Shown here piece by piece: positions 1-10,499 of a stretch of DNA of 44,913 nt (position 1 is the stretch's first letter; the number at the start of each line of letters is the position of its first letter). Below the pieces are notes generated by a model. It was not told the origin of the DNA. It worked only from the letters and a program-made list of their open reading frames with translations, and made no database searches. Both the position numbers and the translations under genes were made by a program. The DNA comes from Chara braunii (lineage: Eukaryota > Streptophyta > Charophyceae > Charales > Characeae): NCBI GenBank assembly GCA_003427395.1, contig BFEA01000727.1:369604-414516 (forward strand), written 5' to 3'.

Positions 1-1200
1 AGTTACGTCGAGACCGCGCACGAGCGCAGGAAAGACCACTGAGGGGAGGGTAACAACCGGATCAACACACTTGTACTCCTAAGCAGACGGTCCCCCAGTT
101 CAGTTTCCCCATCCCCGCCCGAACGAATACATACACACATACATGCATGCAATCAACAAACTTTGACAGGACATCTAATCATCCATGGACCTTCGACATC
201 ACTCGTGCGCACCACCAGCTCCCATCACTCGGGGCTTCACACACACGACATGCATAGACAAAGCAACAATGAAGATAAAAGCGAGTCCTTCTTGTACACA
301 AAAATTTCAATTAACTGCCGCCCCCAGGCGCAGCCTTCAAAACTCCCCAAGACCACCGACCACCATAGCCACAAGGCCCTACCGCGGCTGGCGTCCAATC
401 CCCACCACTGCTCCGTCCCTCCGACTGCTTCGCCCCGAGACTACCGCGGGTCCACCCCACGTCGTCACTCCGCCCGTCCTTGGGCTCGTCGAGCCTGTTC
501 GGCGCCGCGGACTCTCGCGCATAGCTCGCGCAGCATTGCAGCCGAGATCAAAGAGGAGGAGAGGAGAGGGTTGCGCAAATTTATAGCGCGGGAGGAGGCG
601 GGTTGTCAGCGCGAGGTGCAGGCAGGGCAGGTTGTAGATGAGCAGGACAGGAGGAAGGTGGGGAGTTAGAGGGTTCGACCCGCGGGATGGCATGGTCCTA
701 CGTGATTGGGGTGTCCATTCAAGTGGCGCGCGGTTTTTCGCTCTCCACATTGATCTGAGCATCCCAACTACGCGGCCAATCACTTCGCGGGGTAAGGATC
801 GAGCTGGGCGGAGGGAAAGACGAAGAGTCCGGTATGGGGAAATGCGCGTAGCAAGAAGGGAAGATGGCGCGGGGATGCAAAGCAAGAAACGGGGATGCGA
901 GACGTGCGAAGAAATCGGAGCTTAGGCGTGCGCACGCAAAAATTCAGAAAGTCCAAACCGCCCCCGTTTCTTGGTTTTCATACCGCAACCGCTATTCGCC
1001 CGCACAAGAGTTATTAACCAAACAAAATGAAAAAGCCGTTTCGAAAAGAAAACGAAAAAAAGAAAGAAAGAAAACCCCCTGTTTGTCCACCTCTGTGCCT
1101 CGGGGCTTCCGAGGGATTTTTCCTCAGGGATACGGGAAGCCGCGCGGTACGGGTCTGAGCTTATCACATCTGTGATACGCAGGGGGCTCCGAAAAATTAG
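1..1200. other. GC-rich stretch with no supported gene
   Basis: Open frames of up to 168 codons occur on both strands here, but they overlap one another, are low-complexity (Arg/Pro/Ser-rich) and show no recognisable domain. I treat them as by-products of high GC content. An A-rich run near 1020-1075 and a TTATCACATCTGTGATA-like inverted repeat near 1159-1176 are the only small structures seen. Nothing else is supported. Confidence 0.5.
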
Positions 1201-1232
1201 CGGTCTCTCGACTGCTGAGGTCATCATGTCTT

Positions 1233-1373
1233 AGATGATCGGGAGGCCTCTTCATCGTCAGCTGACCCGATCATCTTCCTAATCTACGTAGATGCATCTT
1301 GCATCCTCCATCGCCTCCTCCCATAGTATACACCCGATCGGGCGGCCCCTTCATCGTCAGCTGGCCCGATCGG
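1233..1373. repeat. two stem-loops with a shared 22-nt loop and different stems
   Basis: Hairpin 1 has arms 1233-1243 (AGATGATCGGG) and 1266-1276, an 11-bp perfect stem. Hairpin 2 has arms 1334-1342 (CCGATCGGG) and 1365-1373, a 9-bp perfect stem. Both loops are 22 nt and share TTCATCGTCAGCTG. Outside the common GATCGGG, the next two pairs differ between the copies (T-A and A-T against C-G and C-G), so pairing is kept while sequence changes. Between them lie the palindromes TCTACGTAGA and GATGCATC. Function unknown. Confidence 0.75.
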
Positions 1374-1390
1374 TAAAGAGTTTTTTATTT

Positions 1391-1394
<4 letters not shown>

Positions 1395-1437
<43 letters not shown>
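1395..1437. repeat. (TA)n microsatellite
   Basis: An uninterrupted TA dinucleotide run of about 40 bp follows a T-rich stretch. It lies just beyond the 3' end of the minus-strand coding remnant at 1530-3290. Confidence 0.95.
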
Positions 1438-1440
<3 letters not shown>

Positions 1441-1529
1441 CGCGTCCCGATGCGCGAACTTTGGTCATAGGAGAAGAGGATGATGGAGAGAAGGAGAAGG
1501 AGAGAAGCGGGAGAGGTAGACGAGGGTGA

Positions 1530-3290
1530 TCAGAGGAAGTGATCGATGTCGGGATTGAGAGGGGGCGGAATAGGTGGAAGAAAAGCGGCCATTGCCGCGG
1601 GAGTCGTCGACGCATCTTCCCCCTGGAAGTGGTGCTGGACGAACGAGGGATAGAGGAAGGCCCCCGNCACATGAGACAGGACACGTGGCGCCAGATCCGC
1701 CACCGCTCGCACCACCCGCTTGCGCACCGATCGGGGCCCTGGACCCGTCATCACCACATGAGTCTCGGTGTAAGGCCGCCGCTCCCGCTTCTGCGCCGCG
1801 AAGACAAGGAAGTGGTACATTGCATTGGGACGCTGCCCGGTCTCGTAGATGAGCGTCCCAGCCAATCGCGCCGCAATACACCCTTGAAAAGGGGGTGTCA
1901 GATATGGCTCCCAGGCCGGATCAGGGCGCGACGCCCCCTCGATGGCCTCGAGCCTAATGGTGGCGGGCTCCACCATGAAGTCCACCTCTGTCAGATGGAC
2001 CGTCCGGCTCGGAGGAACTACTAATGTCAATGACCGGGGCACCCCGGGTTGGCTGGCGGGAACGGAGAGGTCCCGTGAGGACGGGGGGTCTGGATATGGG
2101 ATCCGGAAATCCCATTCGGCTTCCTCCTCCGGCTGCTGCTGCTGATGATGGCCCGGCTCCATCAAGATTGAGATCGGGCACATGCGGAAAGGGCGGCGAT
2201 GGCACGACTATCTCCTTAACGAGCGTCGCCGCACGCACGGGCTGAATCACTTCCTCGCCGCCGCCGATCCTGCTGCCTTGCGCTCCTGGCGACGGGTGGC
2301 GTCTCTTCCTCTTCGGCGTCTTCTTAGGGGCCTTTGGTGGCGCTGGTCGAGGATACGACGAGGGAGGCCGCACCGACCTTTCCTCCGGGAAGTCCTCCAA
2401 CCTCTCTGCCCGCTGCGCAATGAAATCCGGGATGACGACCGCGTTGTACGTCCTCCGCGGGGCCGTCACTATCCGCAATCGCGGTTGGATCTCCTCCTCC
2501 TCGCTCGCGATCACTTGCGCAATGGAGAGGAGCTCAAGGTGTATGAGCTCCAACAATCCCGGATCGATCGTCTGGAGCTGGGCGAAGGGGTACAGCGCCA
2601 CCGTCCCTTCCTTCTCCGCTGGCTCGGGCCGTGTGATGACGTAGTAGACGACGAAGTGCTCCCCGATGCAGTGGTCTTCGTGATCCACGAAGAACCGGAA
2701 CATCCCCAGCGCCACCGACTTGTACAGCGCACGGTGCAACTCCCACACGTCTGCGTCGGCGAAGGGCAGCGACTCCACGTCAGTTAGTTCCACCAAATAC
2801 TCCGAGAACTCGCGCATGGGATATGGGCCCTCCGTGAGCTGGTAGGGGAGAGTGGTGTAGCAGAAGAAGGGAGGCATTTAGTACGGGACAGGGGGAATAG
2901 CTTGGAAGTTGAGAGGAGCAGCGGGAGGGAGAAGCGCGGGGAGCTGCGGCACCAACGCAATCGATCCGTCCTCTGCCCTACGCAGCAGCACTTCGTGGGC
3001 TGTGAATCGGTGTCCCCCTCGTCCTTGCAATTTGGCCACTGATCTGGCCGCTTCCACCGCGTATTCGCGCACAAAGCTGCGCGTCGACTCCCGATTCGGC
3101 TGCGGTAGGAATCGTCAAGTCTCCGATGAAGGTGGCGACGCTGTGCACGAAGTTGGGCGCCACCTGGAGCGCGCGGAACTCAATGAATACTCGGGTCGTC
3201 TCCCAGCCAGGCAACTGCGTCACATTGTCGGCGCGAATACCCTTACAAGGGTATCCGCCCTGGTTTTTGCAAATGATAGAAAATAGCTTG
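1530..3290 (-). pseudogene. broken unidentified protein-coding region
   Basis: Reading leftwards on the minus strand, coding-like sequence runs from a motif CKNQGGYPCKGI (about 3237-3280) through 2978-3223, shifts frame near 3072, meets a TAA at about 2878-2880, continues as a 307-codon frame (1954-2877), and then a second frame (1530-2183) takes over. The 307-codon frame has a folded-looking N-terminal half (aromatic/hydrophobic, with FRFFVDHEDHC and FVVYYVITRPEP), then a Pro/Lys-rich stretch with KKTPKRKRRH and an acidic Ser run (ISSSSEPD). The later frame has a similar-feeling segment (ETGQRPNAMYHFLVF), which might be a second copy of the same fold. I do not recognise the family. A gag-like or other mobile-element protein is possible; a frameshifted or spliced host gene is the alternative. 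The YPCKGI motif recurs at 41192-41221. Confidence 0.45.
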
Positions 3291-4280
3291 GCTTAGAGTT
3301 TAAGTACACCGCGCTAGGCGCGGCTGTGTCGGTGACTTATGGCGACAGGATGGTTGACCAGAATAAAGAGTGTGTGGGCGCGCAGATTTTTGAGGCGCGC
3401 GTGATCTTTTAATTGTTGATGACTGAAGGGTCGGCGTGATCACCGGCCGGAAGCTTTTTCTTCTGATTAAACAGGGATTTAAAAAGATTATGTCTCGCTG
3501 ATTGGCACGTTTTGCCTGTGACCTGTGCGCACGTACGGAGGACGGCATCGACGCCAATGTGACTTTTGAAAGCGTTTCGGTAGGTCGGCGCGTCGGGCTG
3601 TGTCCGTTTATTTTAGACGCCCGCCAGAGCTAGACCTAGACTTGGGCCTAATGCTATCTGTTACGGCGCCGGACTTTCATCAGGGAGATTCAAGGATCGA
3701 GACCGAGCGGCGAGGCAAGGATATCAGAGTGGCGCGAAGGGACCGAGGGGTTGAGGGCCCCGCGGGGCTATCCCCTTTGGTTTTGTCGTCGGCGGCATCC
3801 CAACGGTGCTAGTGTTTTCCTTCTCGCATCCATCGTTCTGATGATTTAGAGTTCCTAAATATTTTTATTTTTTTTATTGTTGTGTTACTGCTATTTTACT
3901 CCGGCGTTTCTTGGCTCAGACGGGGCGTTGGGATTGAAGGTTGGCGTCGGTCGAAGACCTTGGGCAGATTCTTCAAGGCTTCGGCGTGATTGGGGCACTG
4001 ACAAAATCCCATCCGCGTCAGAGCACGGGCCGAGGGTGTGCAGGGGCGCTGAGGCGAGGGCCGCGGCTACACCGGCGTGCCAAATCATTTGTCGGGTTTT
4101 GAGTATAGGGGCAAAGGCTAATTGGCCCGTCTCATAGTTACCGGTAGTCCCCTCCGAAGCTCTCCCGAGGGATGGCTGGGACTGTCGAGGGCCGCCCTGC
4201 TATCTTGCCAATCCGCACGGTGGCGGGCAGCGCTGGCCTGGGACACAGGCGCTAGACGGGGAGAACGGTAAGTGGGAAAG
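3291..4280. other. intergenic DNA, nothing recognised
   Basis: This stretch has no supported coding frame, RNA gene or clear repeat. A short T-rich run lies at about 3858-3880. The short frames present overlap on both strands and lack domain signatures. Confidence 0.5.
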
Positions 4281-4287
4281 GCAGTGG

Positions 4288-5217
4288 GTGAACCCGGACG
4301 TAGGGCGGTGCCGGGTACATGCAGACGAAAATGGATGGTGACAGGGCTGGTCGGGCGCTGAGACAGCGCAGCTACGGGTGCCAGGCAGAGCTAGCGGACG
4401 GGCGCAAGAGGGTTGAGGCAGCCGTCAGGCAAAGTGGGAGCGAACCCGACCCGAGGATGTGCCGGGTACGCTCGATAAGGGAATAGCGGAGGTGGTGAGA
4501 AGGTGAGTCGGGGCGTTATAGAGAGAGGTGAAACGGAGCACTGCGAATGAGGCAGCGAAGGGGATGGGCGCAAGGGAAGGAAGACGGAGGGGATCCGAAT
4601 GAGCCCAGTCGGGTTCCGGCGTTAGGTGCGTGCACGGAGAGGGATGGGCGGAGCAGGGCAGCCTGAAGGTTGAGCGTAGGGCACGAGCGGGGAGCAGAGC
4701 AGGGCGCCGGAGGGCGACGAAGCAAAGGGGAGCGGAATGAACCCAGGCGCAAATTCGCGCCGGGTGCATTCGGGACATGGGGGAATGAGAATGGCGGGGC
4801 GATGAGCCGGGCCCAACTAAGGACGCATCGTGCTCTCGATCCTGGGCGGAATCGAGAGGGAGAAGGGGCATCCCCGGGGGTTTGACCTCGGGCGAATCAG
4901 ATGGTAGTGTTAGTTTTAGCTATGGATTAGTAAGATAAACAGTTAGTGAAGAAGATGGTGCGCCGGGATATGGCGGGGCGACGAAAGAGGCGGGGAGGAA
5001 AGAGTATAGCTCACCCATTTCTCAATAAAAACGGGCGAGAGCAGATGCTACGTGGGGGTTTTCGGGGCTGGCAACCCCGAATCCGAGGTTAGATTTAGGA
5101 GAAAGGGATTAGTTTTTGTGCTACGAGAAAAAGGTGTTGCGCGGTAGGTGTCGAAAGAGGCGGACATGGTGAGGTAAGAACCGATTTCTCGCTCGTTCCT
5201 TGGCTGAATCGAGCGAG
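4288..5217. repeat. degenerate tandem repeats with stem-loops
   Basis: A GC-rich, degenerately repeated region (loosely about 100-150 bp per unit) carries several stem-loops. H1: 4288-4320, ACCCGG/CCGGGT plus a GTG/CAT extension. H2: 4438-4473, GAGCG-A-ACCCG against CGGGT-A-CGCTC. H3: 4735-4771, GAATG-A-ACCC-A-GGCGC against GCGCC-GGGT-G-CATTC, with a 6-nt loop. H5: 4800-4830, CGATG/CATCG. H6: 4833-4858, CTCTCGAT/ATCGAGAG. H8: 5061-5081, TTCGGGG/CCCCGAA. H7: 5188-5217, CTCGCTCG/CGAGCGAG. H1-H3 share an inner ACCC/GGGT clamp with different outer stems. H6 and H7 share a loop-proximal word TCCTKGGCKGAATCGAG. No coding frame is convincing. Confidence 0.55.
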
Positions 5218-5220
5218 CAA

Positions 5221-6239
5221 GGATTCGAGTACGAGGTTCTAAGGTGGCGTAAGGACGATGGCGGTGTTAGAATTAGAATTTAGAAGTTAGCTTTTAGAGT
5301 TGTTAGTAAGGGGCTGCATTGGGGCGAGAAGGATGAAAACGACGATGAACCTACCCATGCTGTAGTAGAAGGTTCATTCGATTGATACTCAGCCTATCGT
5401 TGGTGTGAATGTGAAGCCACTCCTAGGATTGGAGGCTTACCTGCCGCAGGCGCGTTTGTCCATTATCAGTCGGTGGCAGCTCCCTCTCGCTCGTGGCTCC
5501 TCAGCCCTGTTATGCAGTGGATGAGATTGGGAACCTGGCCGTGAGGTCGGCCAGGTGCATGAAGGAGGAAGAGAAACCAACGAGGATTCCCTTGGTAGCG
5601 GAGAGCGAACCGGGAATAGCCCAGACTTTGATCTCAGGTCGGGCGGGAGCACCCGCCCAATTTAAGCATATAACTAAGCGAAGGAAGAGAAGGATGTGGC
5701 CTTGTCCTAGCGGAAGACTCACTCTTGTTTGTCGCGCCTTGGGTATACGGGGCAGCGGGCTGGTGGTGATCATTCGTCTCTTTTGCCCCACTGGTTGTGA
5801 CAGTCTTGTCGCAGGGGTCTTTGCTAACTGTATGGATCTGGCCGCGTGTGTAACCAAATGCTGATTGAAGAAAAGGTGAGCCACAGGGCACAGATTAGAG
5901 ACTCGCCTGCTTGAGTTGCCCGGTGCATGGCTCGGACTCGCGATGAGAGTAACCTCTCTGCTATAACTCTGCGAACATGACCGGGGAAGCAGGGCATATA
6001 CCCCACGGTTTGGTTAAGGACTCCTCCTCACAGTGGCAGACTGCCCAAGGGGATGTATGCTCGGAGCCGCTGACTTGCGGATGTGAGCTCGAGCACAGGA
6101 TAACTAGGAGTTTTCCTGATCACAGCTACGGCCGACCGCTATCGATATTGAGAGGGAGGATCTGCCTATTCGCCTGCGTGTTGCCCACTTCTCCAACCCA
6201 CGTGCCTAGGGGGGCCCGGCGGGATTGCAGGTAAGTTGT
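5221..6239. other. intergenic DNA, nothing recognised
   Basis: Overlapping short open frames occur on both strands (for example 5493-5864 and its antisense), with no domain or repeat that I can name. Confidence 0.45.
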
Positions 6240-6510
6240 TGACTGCTGCGTATTGCAGGTGTACTACCGCATACTGCTGCATAGCACTGCCAACCGCTGC
6301 GTATTACTTCATATTACTGCCGCATGGCTATATGCAAAGGGTCTACTGCAGCGTCTGTGGGCTGCGCGTGAGCTACTGCTGCATATTGAAGGCATGCCGT
6401 TGCTGACCTGGGAAGGCTGTGACCGACTGTTGCTGGAAACGGCTACTACTGTTACCTACTGTTGGCTGGTGCAGATTACTGCTTACTGTTGCAGCGATTG
6501 CTGACTATTA
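6240..6510. repeat. degenerate CTGCTGCATA-type minisatellite
   Basis: Words such as ACTGCTGCATATTG, ACTACCGCATACTGCTGCATA and TTACTGCTTACTGTTGC recur irregularly every 10-25 bp. It reads through an 83-codon open frame with no meaning of its own. The region ends just before unique DNA leading to the LTR-like block at 6855. Confidence 0.6.
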
Positions 6511-6854
6511 CAGACGGATGTGCGGCGGCGACGGGACACAAGGGAGTGACTGAGTTTGGGGAGGGAGGTTAGTGTTACGAACCGGAAGGTCGTCAGGGGA
6601 ACGGTTCAACAGTTTGGCTTTAAGCTTGACCAAGCTGTTGCATTGGCCGCCATTGCGGGGCCCGCAGGCGCGTCAAGGTAGCAAGGCCCTCTCACGCGAG
6701 TCTAAGTGCATCCCTCTTGTATCTGAGAGGCTCAAACTTTCTCCTTCTGCCCTTCTTTTTCTAAGTCTAGTCTATTGGTTCTGAGAGGAAGGCGGCAGGC
6801 GGGATTGAAACCCGTAATCCGCGCCAAGGCCTCTGTGGGAGATTCGCCCCACCG
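6511..6854. other. spacer before the LTR-like block
   Basis: No gene is seen. At 6800-6815 the minus strand contains GGGTTTCAATCCC, resembling a tRNA T-arm/B-box with two departures from the consensus; there is no matching A box at the right distance, so I do not call a tRNA. Confidence 0.35.
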
Positions 6855-6869
6855 ATTGCGGGAGCTCTG

Positions 6870-6892
6870 CCGGAACTCAGGAGGAGTTCTGG
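6870..6892. repeat. left-end hairpin of LTR-like block, copy 1
   Basis: Arms CCGGAACTC (6870-6878) and GAGTTCTGG (6884-6892) flank the loop AGGAG. The homologous hairpin at 25205-25227 has arms CCGGAGTTC and GAACTCTGG, so two internal base pairs have changed on both sides while pairing is kept. Confidence 0.75.
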
Positions 6893-7170
6893 AGGAAGGG
6901 AACTCAGAGGTAACTATTGCTTTCCCTCATAAGCCCAGTATAACCCCTATCTATACATCTCCCTGTGTATTGACTGACTGTATTGTATGCGACCCTTATT
7001 TTGACTTTGGGTTGACTTTCAGGATGTAAATCAGATCTACTAAAAGGATGAATGTATAATGTCAGTTTCAGTTTCTTTGATTGCCTGAAAGCAGATTGTC
7101 ACAAGGGGTTGCATCAGGGGGAAGTTTGGGAGGAAGACAGTTTTGCTTGCGATTGAATGAACCTTATAGG

Positions 7171-8011
7171 GTCAGGCATTGTTTCTAAGATGAATGACCT
7201 GACTGCTATGTTTTGTTTTGTTTTCTGAAGGACCAAGCATCGTTTCTAAGATGAATGGCTTGGTTGCTGTGTTTCTTTAATTGTGCCAGGCATTGTTTCT
7301 AAGATGAATGGTCTGGCTACTTACTTCTGAGGGGTATTGTTTGCTTGACTTTAAGGGTCAGACATTGTTTCTAAGATGAATGGTCTGGCCGCTGTTTTAC
7401 TTGGGTGGTTTCTGAACAGTCTCTGGGTCAGACCCATGGTACTCTGTTTTTTTGTGTGCTGAAAAAGGGAGAGTTGAGCATTGTTTCTAAGATGAATGAC
7501 TCATCTCTCCTTGATTGTTTTTATTCTGAGGGAGGATTCAGGGCCAGAGGACTAGACACTGTTTCTAAGATGAATGGTCTAAGTCTGAGGCCTCAGGACC
7601 ATAATGAGAATGGAGGAATAAGATTCTCTATAATGTGATATATATATATATATATATATGTACTTATATACGAACAAGGCTAGTCAGACATTGTTTCTAA
7701 GATGAATGGTCTGACTATAGCCCTATCACAAGCGAAGAGAGTATAATCGAGAGCTATAACTGAAGGTAACCTGAGCAGGCTGAGCATTGTTTCTAAGATG
7801 AATGGCTCAACCCTACGCCCTCTTTCTGAAGATTAAGGTGCAAAAAGGTATATATAACTTGACTATTTAAACAGTTCAGGGCGACTAAGCATGGTTTTTA
7901 AGATGAAAGGCTTAGTCACATGCCCAATGAAGAGAAAAATAGTTGTGCAACCTGTTCGTGTATAACTAAGGCAGAGGGCTGACATTGTTTCTAAGATGAA
8001 TGGTCAGTCCC
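7171..8011. repeat. array of ten stem-loops with conserved loop and covarying stems
   Basis: Each unit is stem - CATT - GTTTCTAAGATG - AATG - one unpaired purine - complementary stem. Units: 7171-7203 (GTCAGG/CCTGAC), 7233-7263 (CCAAG/CTTGG), 7285-7317 (GCCAGG/TCTGGC), 7356-7390 (GGTCAGA/TCTGGCC), 7468-7510 (GAGTTGAG/CTCATCTC plus outer pairs), 7550-7585 (GACTAGA/TCTAAGTC), 7681-7717 (TAGTCAGA/TCTGACTA), 7778-7812 (GGCTGAG/CTCAACC), 7883-7917 (GACTAAG/CTTAGTC), 7976-8011 (GGGCTGA/TCAGTCCC). CATT pairs with AATG; the extra base after AATG is G or A in all ten. Spacing is irregular (about 50-130 bp) and the spacers are not alignable by eye. The stems differ between units but stay complementary within each. 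Confidence 0.85.
7639..7659. repeat. (TA)n microsatellite
   Basis: A TA run of about 20 bp lies in the spacer between units six and seven of the hairpin array. Confidence 0.9.
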
Positions 8012-8214
8012 AATGCCCTATGTAAGCAGGGTATAAAGGGTTAAAACACTGAAAAACTATGAACTAATGTTTGCTAAATCAACCTGGGGTTGGTGAGAGT
8101 ACTTACCTTTGTGGTTTGACTTGCGTGTGACTGAGTGACATCACTACCTAGTCTGAGTTTGAGTTGATAGGTAGTTGCTGTAGTGACTCGCCACGTGCTA
8201 GAGCTATAGGAGTT

Positions 8215-8650
8215 ATATTCAATTTCTGCATTTTCTGAGCTAAGTTTATTTTACTTAGATCGATTCTCGCATTTTCTGAGATCTTTTGTTATACTTGGCT
8301 TTATATAAATTTTGGTAAGTTATTTTTCCTACGGGAAGCGCTGCCGAAATTTATGCAAATCCAAAGAGTTAGTCAAATTTCTGACTTTTCAAAGTTCAAC
8401 TTGTCTAAGCTTCGTATATGACTTAGTAAAAATCTGGAAAGTCTCATTTTCTAAAGGGAGTGCTGCCAAAATTTTTGCTAATTCAGGGAGTTAGACAAAA
8501 TTGGACTTTGGAAAGTCAAAGGCTAGTTTTGGTTTCATATTCGGGCTGATATAAATTCTGAAAAAACACTTTTCCTACGAGAAGCGCTGCCGAAATTTTC
8601 TTGACTCAGAGGAGCTAGATTATATCTTGATAGGTGACGATTCTGGCGAT
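8215..8650. repeat. short repeats, then a 122-bp tandem repeat of about 2.7 units
   Basis: The word GCATTTTCTGAG occurs twice (about 8229 and 8270) around a CTAAGT/ACTTAG hairpin. Then a unit with core CTACGGGAAGCGCTGCCGAA starts near 8330, recurs diverged near 8451 (CTAAAGGGAGTGCTGCCAAA) and again near 8575 (CTACGAGAAGCGCTGCCGAA). Each is preceded by an AT-rich TATATAAATTY-like stretch and followed by GAGTTAG- or GAGCTAG-type sequence. It lies within LTR-like block 1, downstream of the hairpin array. Confidence 0.7.
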
Positions 8651-9969
8651 CCACCCTGAATAGAGGAAATTCTGCCATTAGTCTACCTTTGCTTTGGACA
8701 CTAGTTTAGGGGTAGGCTTAGACTTAGTTGACAGATAACTTTGAGTGAGGATGTGCTATGGAGGTTCATCCCCCATATGCTGATGATTTAGCTTGGGCAT
8801 TGACCTGTCTTATAGTACAAGCCGTTCTTGGACACTCGATTAAGGACTTGGACTAGTTTCAACTTGATCCTGCGAGGATCATCTTCTGTTATCTCTGATA
8901 ACATGTCGGTTGCCGATTCGTCGGTTTACGATTCAACTCCAATTCACTCCTGCCACTCAACCTAAAGACTTTAGCCTTGAGATTTGAATTGTTTTGTTGT
9001 GTTTTTACCCGGAATTTATTGAATGGCCATCCAACAAAAGTACTGAGTATTTATTTAAGAGTTGCACGAGTGAGGCTTGTATGGTCTAAAGTGAGGGGTA
9101 TGAGTGCGAGGAATGGTTGAAGTTGACCCCGTGTAGTGCGTGGACTTCTGGTTGAATCTTTGATGTGATTGCAGGTATGGTTGTGGTTCGGACTCTGGGT
9201 GTGACTGCCTGCGATTTCATACATATATGGCTGAGAGGAGCCTCACTGTGACTGTGAGAAGTAATCGTCCTATATAATTAACCCTTATATATCTATAAGT
9301 GCCTCGGGTATGCGCGCGACTTACAGTGATCGTGCGCAAGGGTTAACCAAATTTGGGCTTGAGTGAGAAGGAAGACCCTTTGTTATCCTTTGCTCTTCGG
9401 AGTTTTTACAGTTGGACGTTATAGTCCGTGGCAGCCGTCAAAGTCAAACCCCTTGATATTCGACCGCCACGACAACTTAAAGCTGTCTTCTCAACCCCTC
9501 TGCACAGGGTGCAGAAGAGGGTGTGGTCTTCAACCGCGCATGGCGGTCGTCCAGCGTCGAAAGATTAACCCTTAAGGCGAGTGTCAGCCGACACTTGAGT
9601 GTTGAACGTGACCCTCGCGATTAACGGGGACCTCGTGAGTATGGGTACCATATAGTACGCCATCATTGCGACCGCTTGCGTACGCTTGCATTGCGAGTCG
9701 ATATGAGTTAGCCCTGCGTCCGCGCGGTTTTATATTAAGTTTCGCGCGCGACGCCTATCCGATTTCCGCATCAGAGAGTTATGGGATGGCTACCAAGGGG
9801 CTAGGAGTGTTGTCCCGTTGTTTGTGTTGTGTCGTTTCGTGTGTCTGTGCTTTATTTTTGTGTTCGTAAAGTGGTGTGCGCGTGGTGTGTGAGATGCGTC
9901 CTAGTCGACCGACGACGAGCCGCGTTTGGGACTTCAGCCCCCCAAGATGCCGGTTCGCGTGTGGGCCCG
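8651..9969. other. interior of LTR-like block, non-coding
   Basis: No coding frame or RNA gene is supported. A small stem-loop GTGTC-AGCC-GACAC lies at 9581-9594; a similar AGTGTCG/CGACACTTG arrangement recurs at 42084-42106. The long plus-strand frame beginning near 9876 runs into antisense integrase and is a by-product. Confidence 0.4.
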
Positions 9970-10340
9970 ATAGGCGTATTGTCGCGCGTACCCCCTATGC
10001 TATAGCGAATGAGAAACGCCCTCGGCTGCTCCACCTCTGCGATTGCAACCGAGTAACTTTCGTACTGTGGACTGGTAGCTCAGCGGGGATACGCCCACCG
10101 AAGGGAGGTGGCAGCTCCCGTAAGGTGGAGGTAAGTTGTGCCTCACGTAGGCCCTATCCTGTCGTAGGGGCTTGCGAGAGGTATGGCTGGCGCAATCGGC
10201 CGGAGCGGCCTAAGGAAGCTCAATTTGTGTGTTCGCGGCAAGGTTGGTCCAACTCCTGCGTCACGCCGCCGAGAGGGTCCCGCGCTGCCACATGCGGTGC
10301 CGGACTGATGCGCCCGACAACGTCCACGTACACCCCCACA
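9970..10340 (+). repeat. conserved right-end block of LTR-like sequence, copy 1
   Basis: Similar by eye to 28000-28260: shared words include CCTATGCTA, AACGCCCTCGG, ACCTCTGCGATTGCA, TAGCTCAGC, GCCCACC, CAGCTCCCG and GTGGAGGTAA. TAGCTCAGCGGG at 10076-10087 fits the tRNA A-box consensus, but no B box follows at the required distance. Complementary words CTCCACCT (about 10029) and AGGTGGAG (about 10123) could pair over this span, as could CCACC/GGTGG. Possibly a structured U5 region. Confidence 0.55.
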
Positions 10341-10499
10341 TACGGCAGCCGATCGCAAAACAACGACTACGCCGCCAAATCAGCAACCCCGGGCGTTGGC
10401 ACGTTCACCTGCTGGTTGTCGTACCGCAACTGCCTTTCCTCATTGAACCGATGCCGCAGCAAGCGATCTGCAAGCGGCGTCTGGAAGTGCTCGAAGGGC

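Larger units (their letters stand above)
6855..10340 (+). mobile_element. LTR-like block with internal hairpin array (copy 1)
   Basis: The block is defined by comparison with 25190-28300. Both begin with GATTGCGRGAGCTCTGCCGGA and a small hairpin, and both end with a diverged but clearly similar stretch (about 9970-10340 against 28000-28260) sharing TAGCTCAGC and AGCTCCCG. In copy 2 that end lies directly before a PBS, so the block is probably a long LTR (about 3.1-3.5 kb) in plus orientation. Between the ends the two copies differ, but each holds a hairpin array. Copy 1 abuts the 3' end of the minus-strand pol at about 10500 in opposite orientation, so it is not that element's own LTR. It could be a solo or truncated LTR of a related family. 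Boundaries are approximate. Confidence 0.5.

Noticed and set aside
163-925. Overlapping open frames of 95-168 codons on both strands
   Set aside because: They overlap each other in different frames, are low-complexity and carry no domain; high GC explains them.
7171-8011. CRISPR-like array
   Set aside because: The repeated word is about 20 bp, spacers are irregular in length, stems vary with the flanks and the genome is eukaryotic; the pattern is hairpins with covarying stems, not repeats and spacers.
10076-10150. Possible tRNA gene from the TAGCTCAGCGGG A box
   Set aside because: No B box at the required distance and no cloverleaf pairing.
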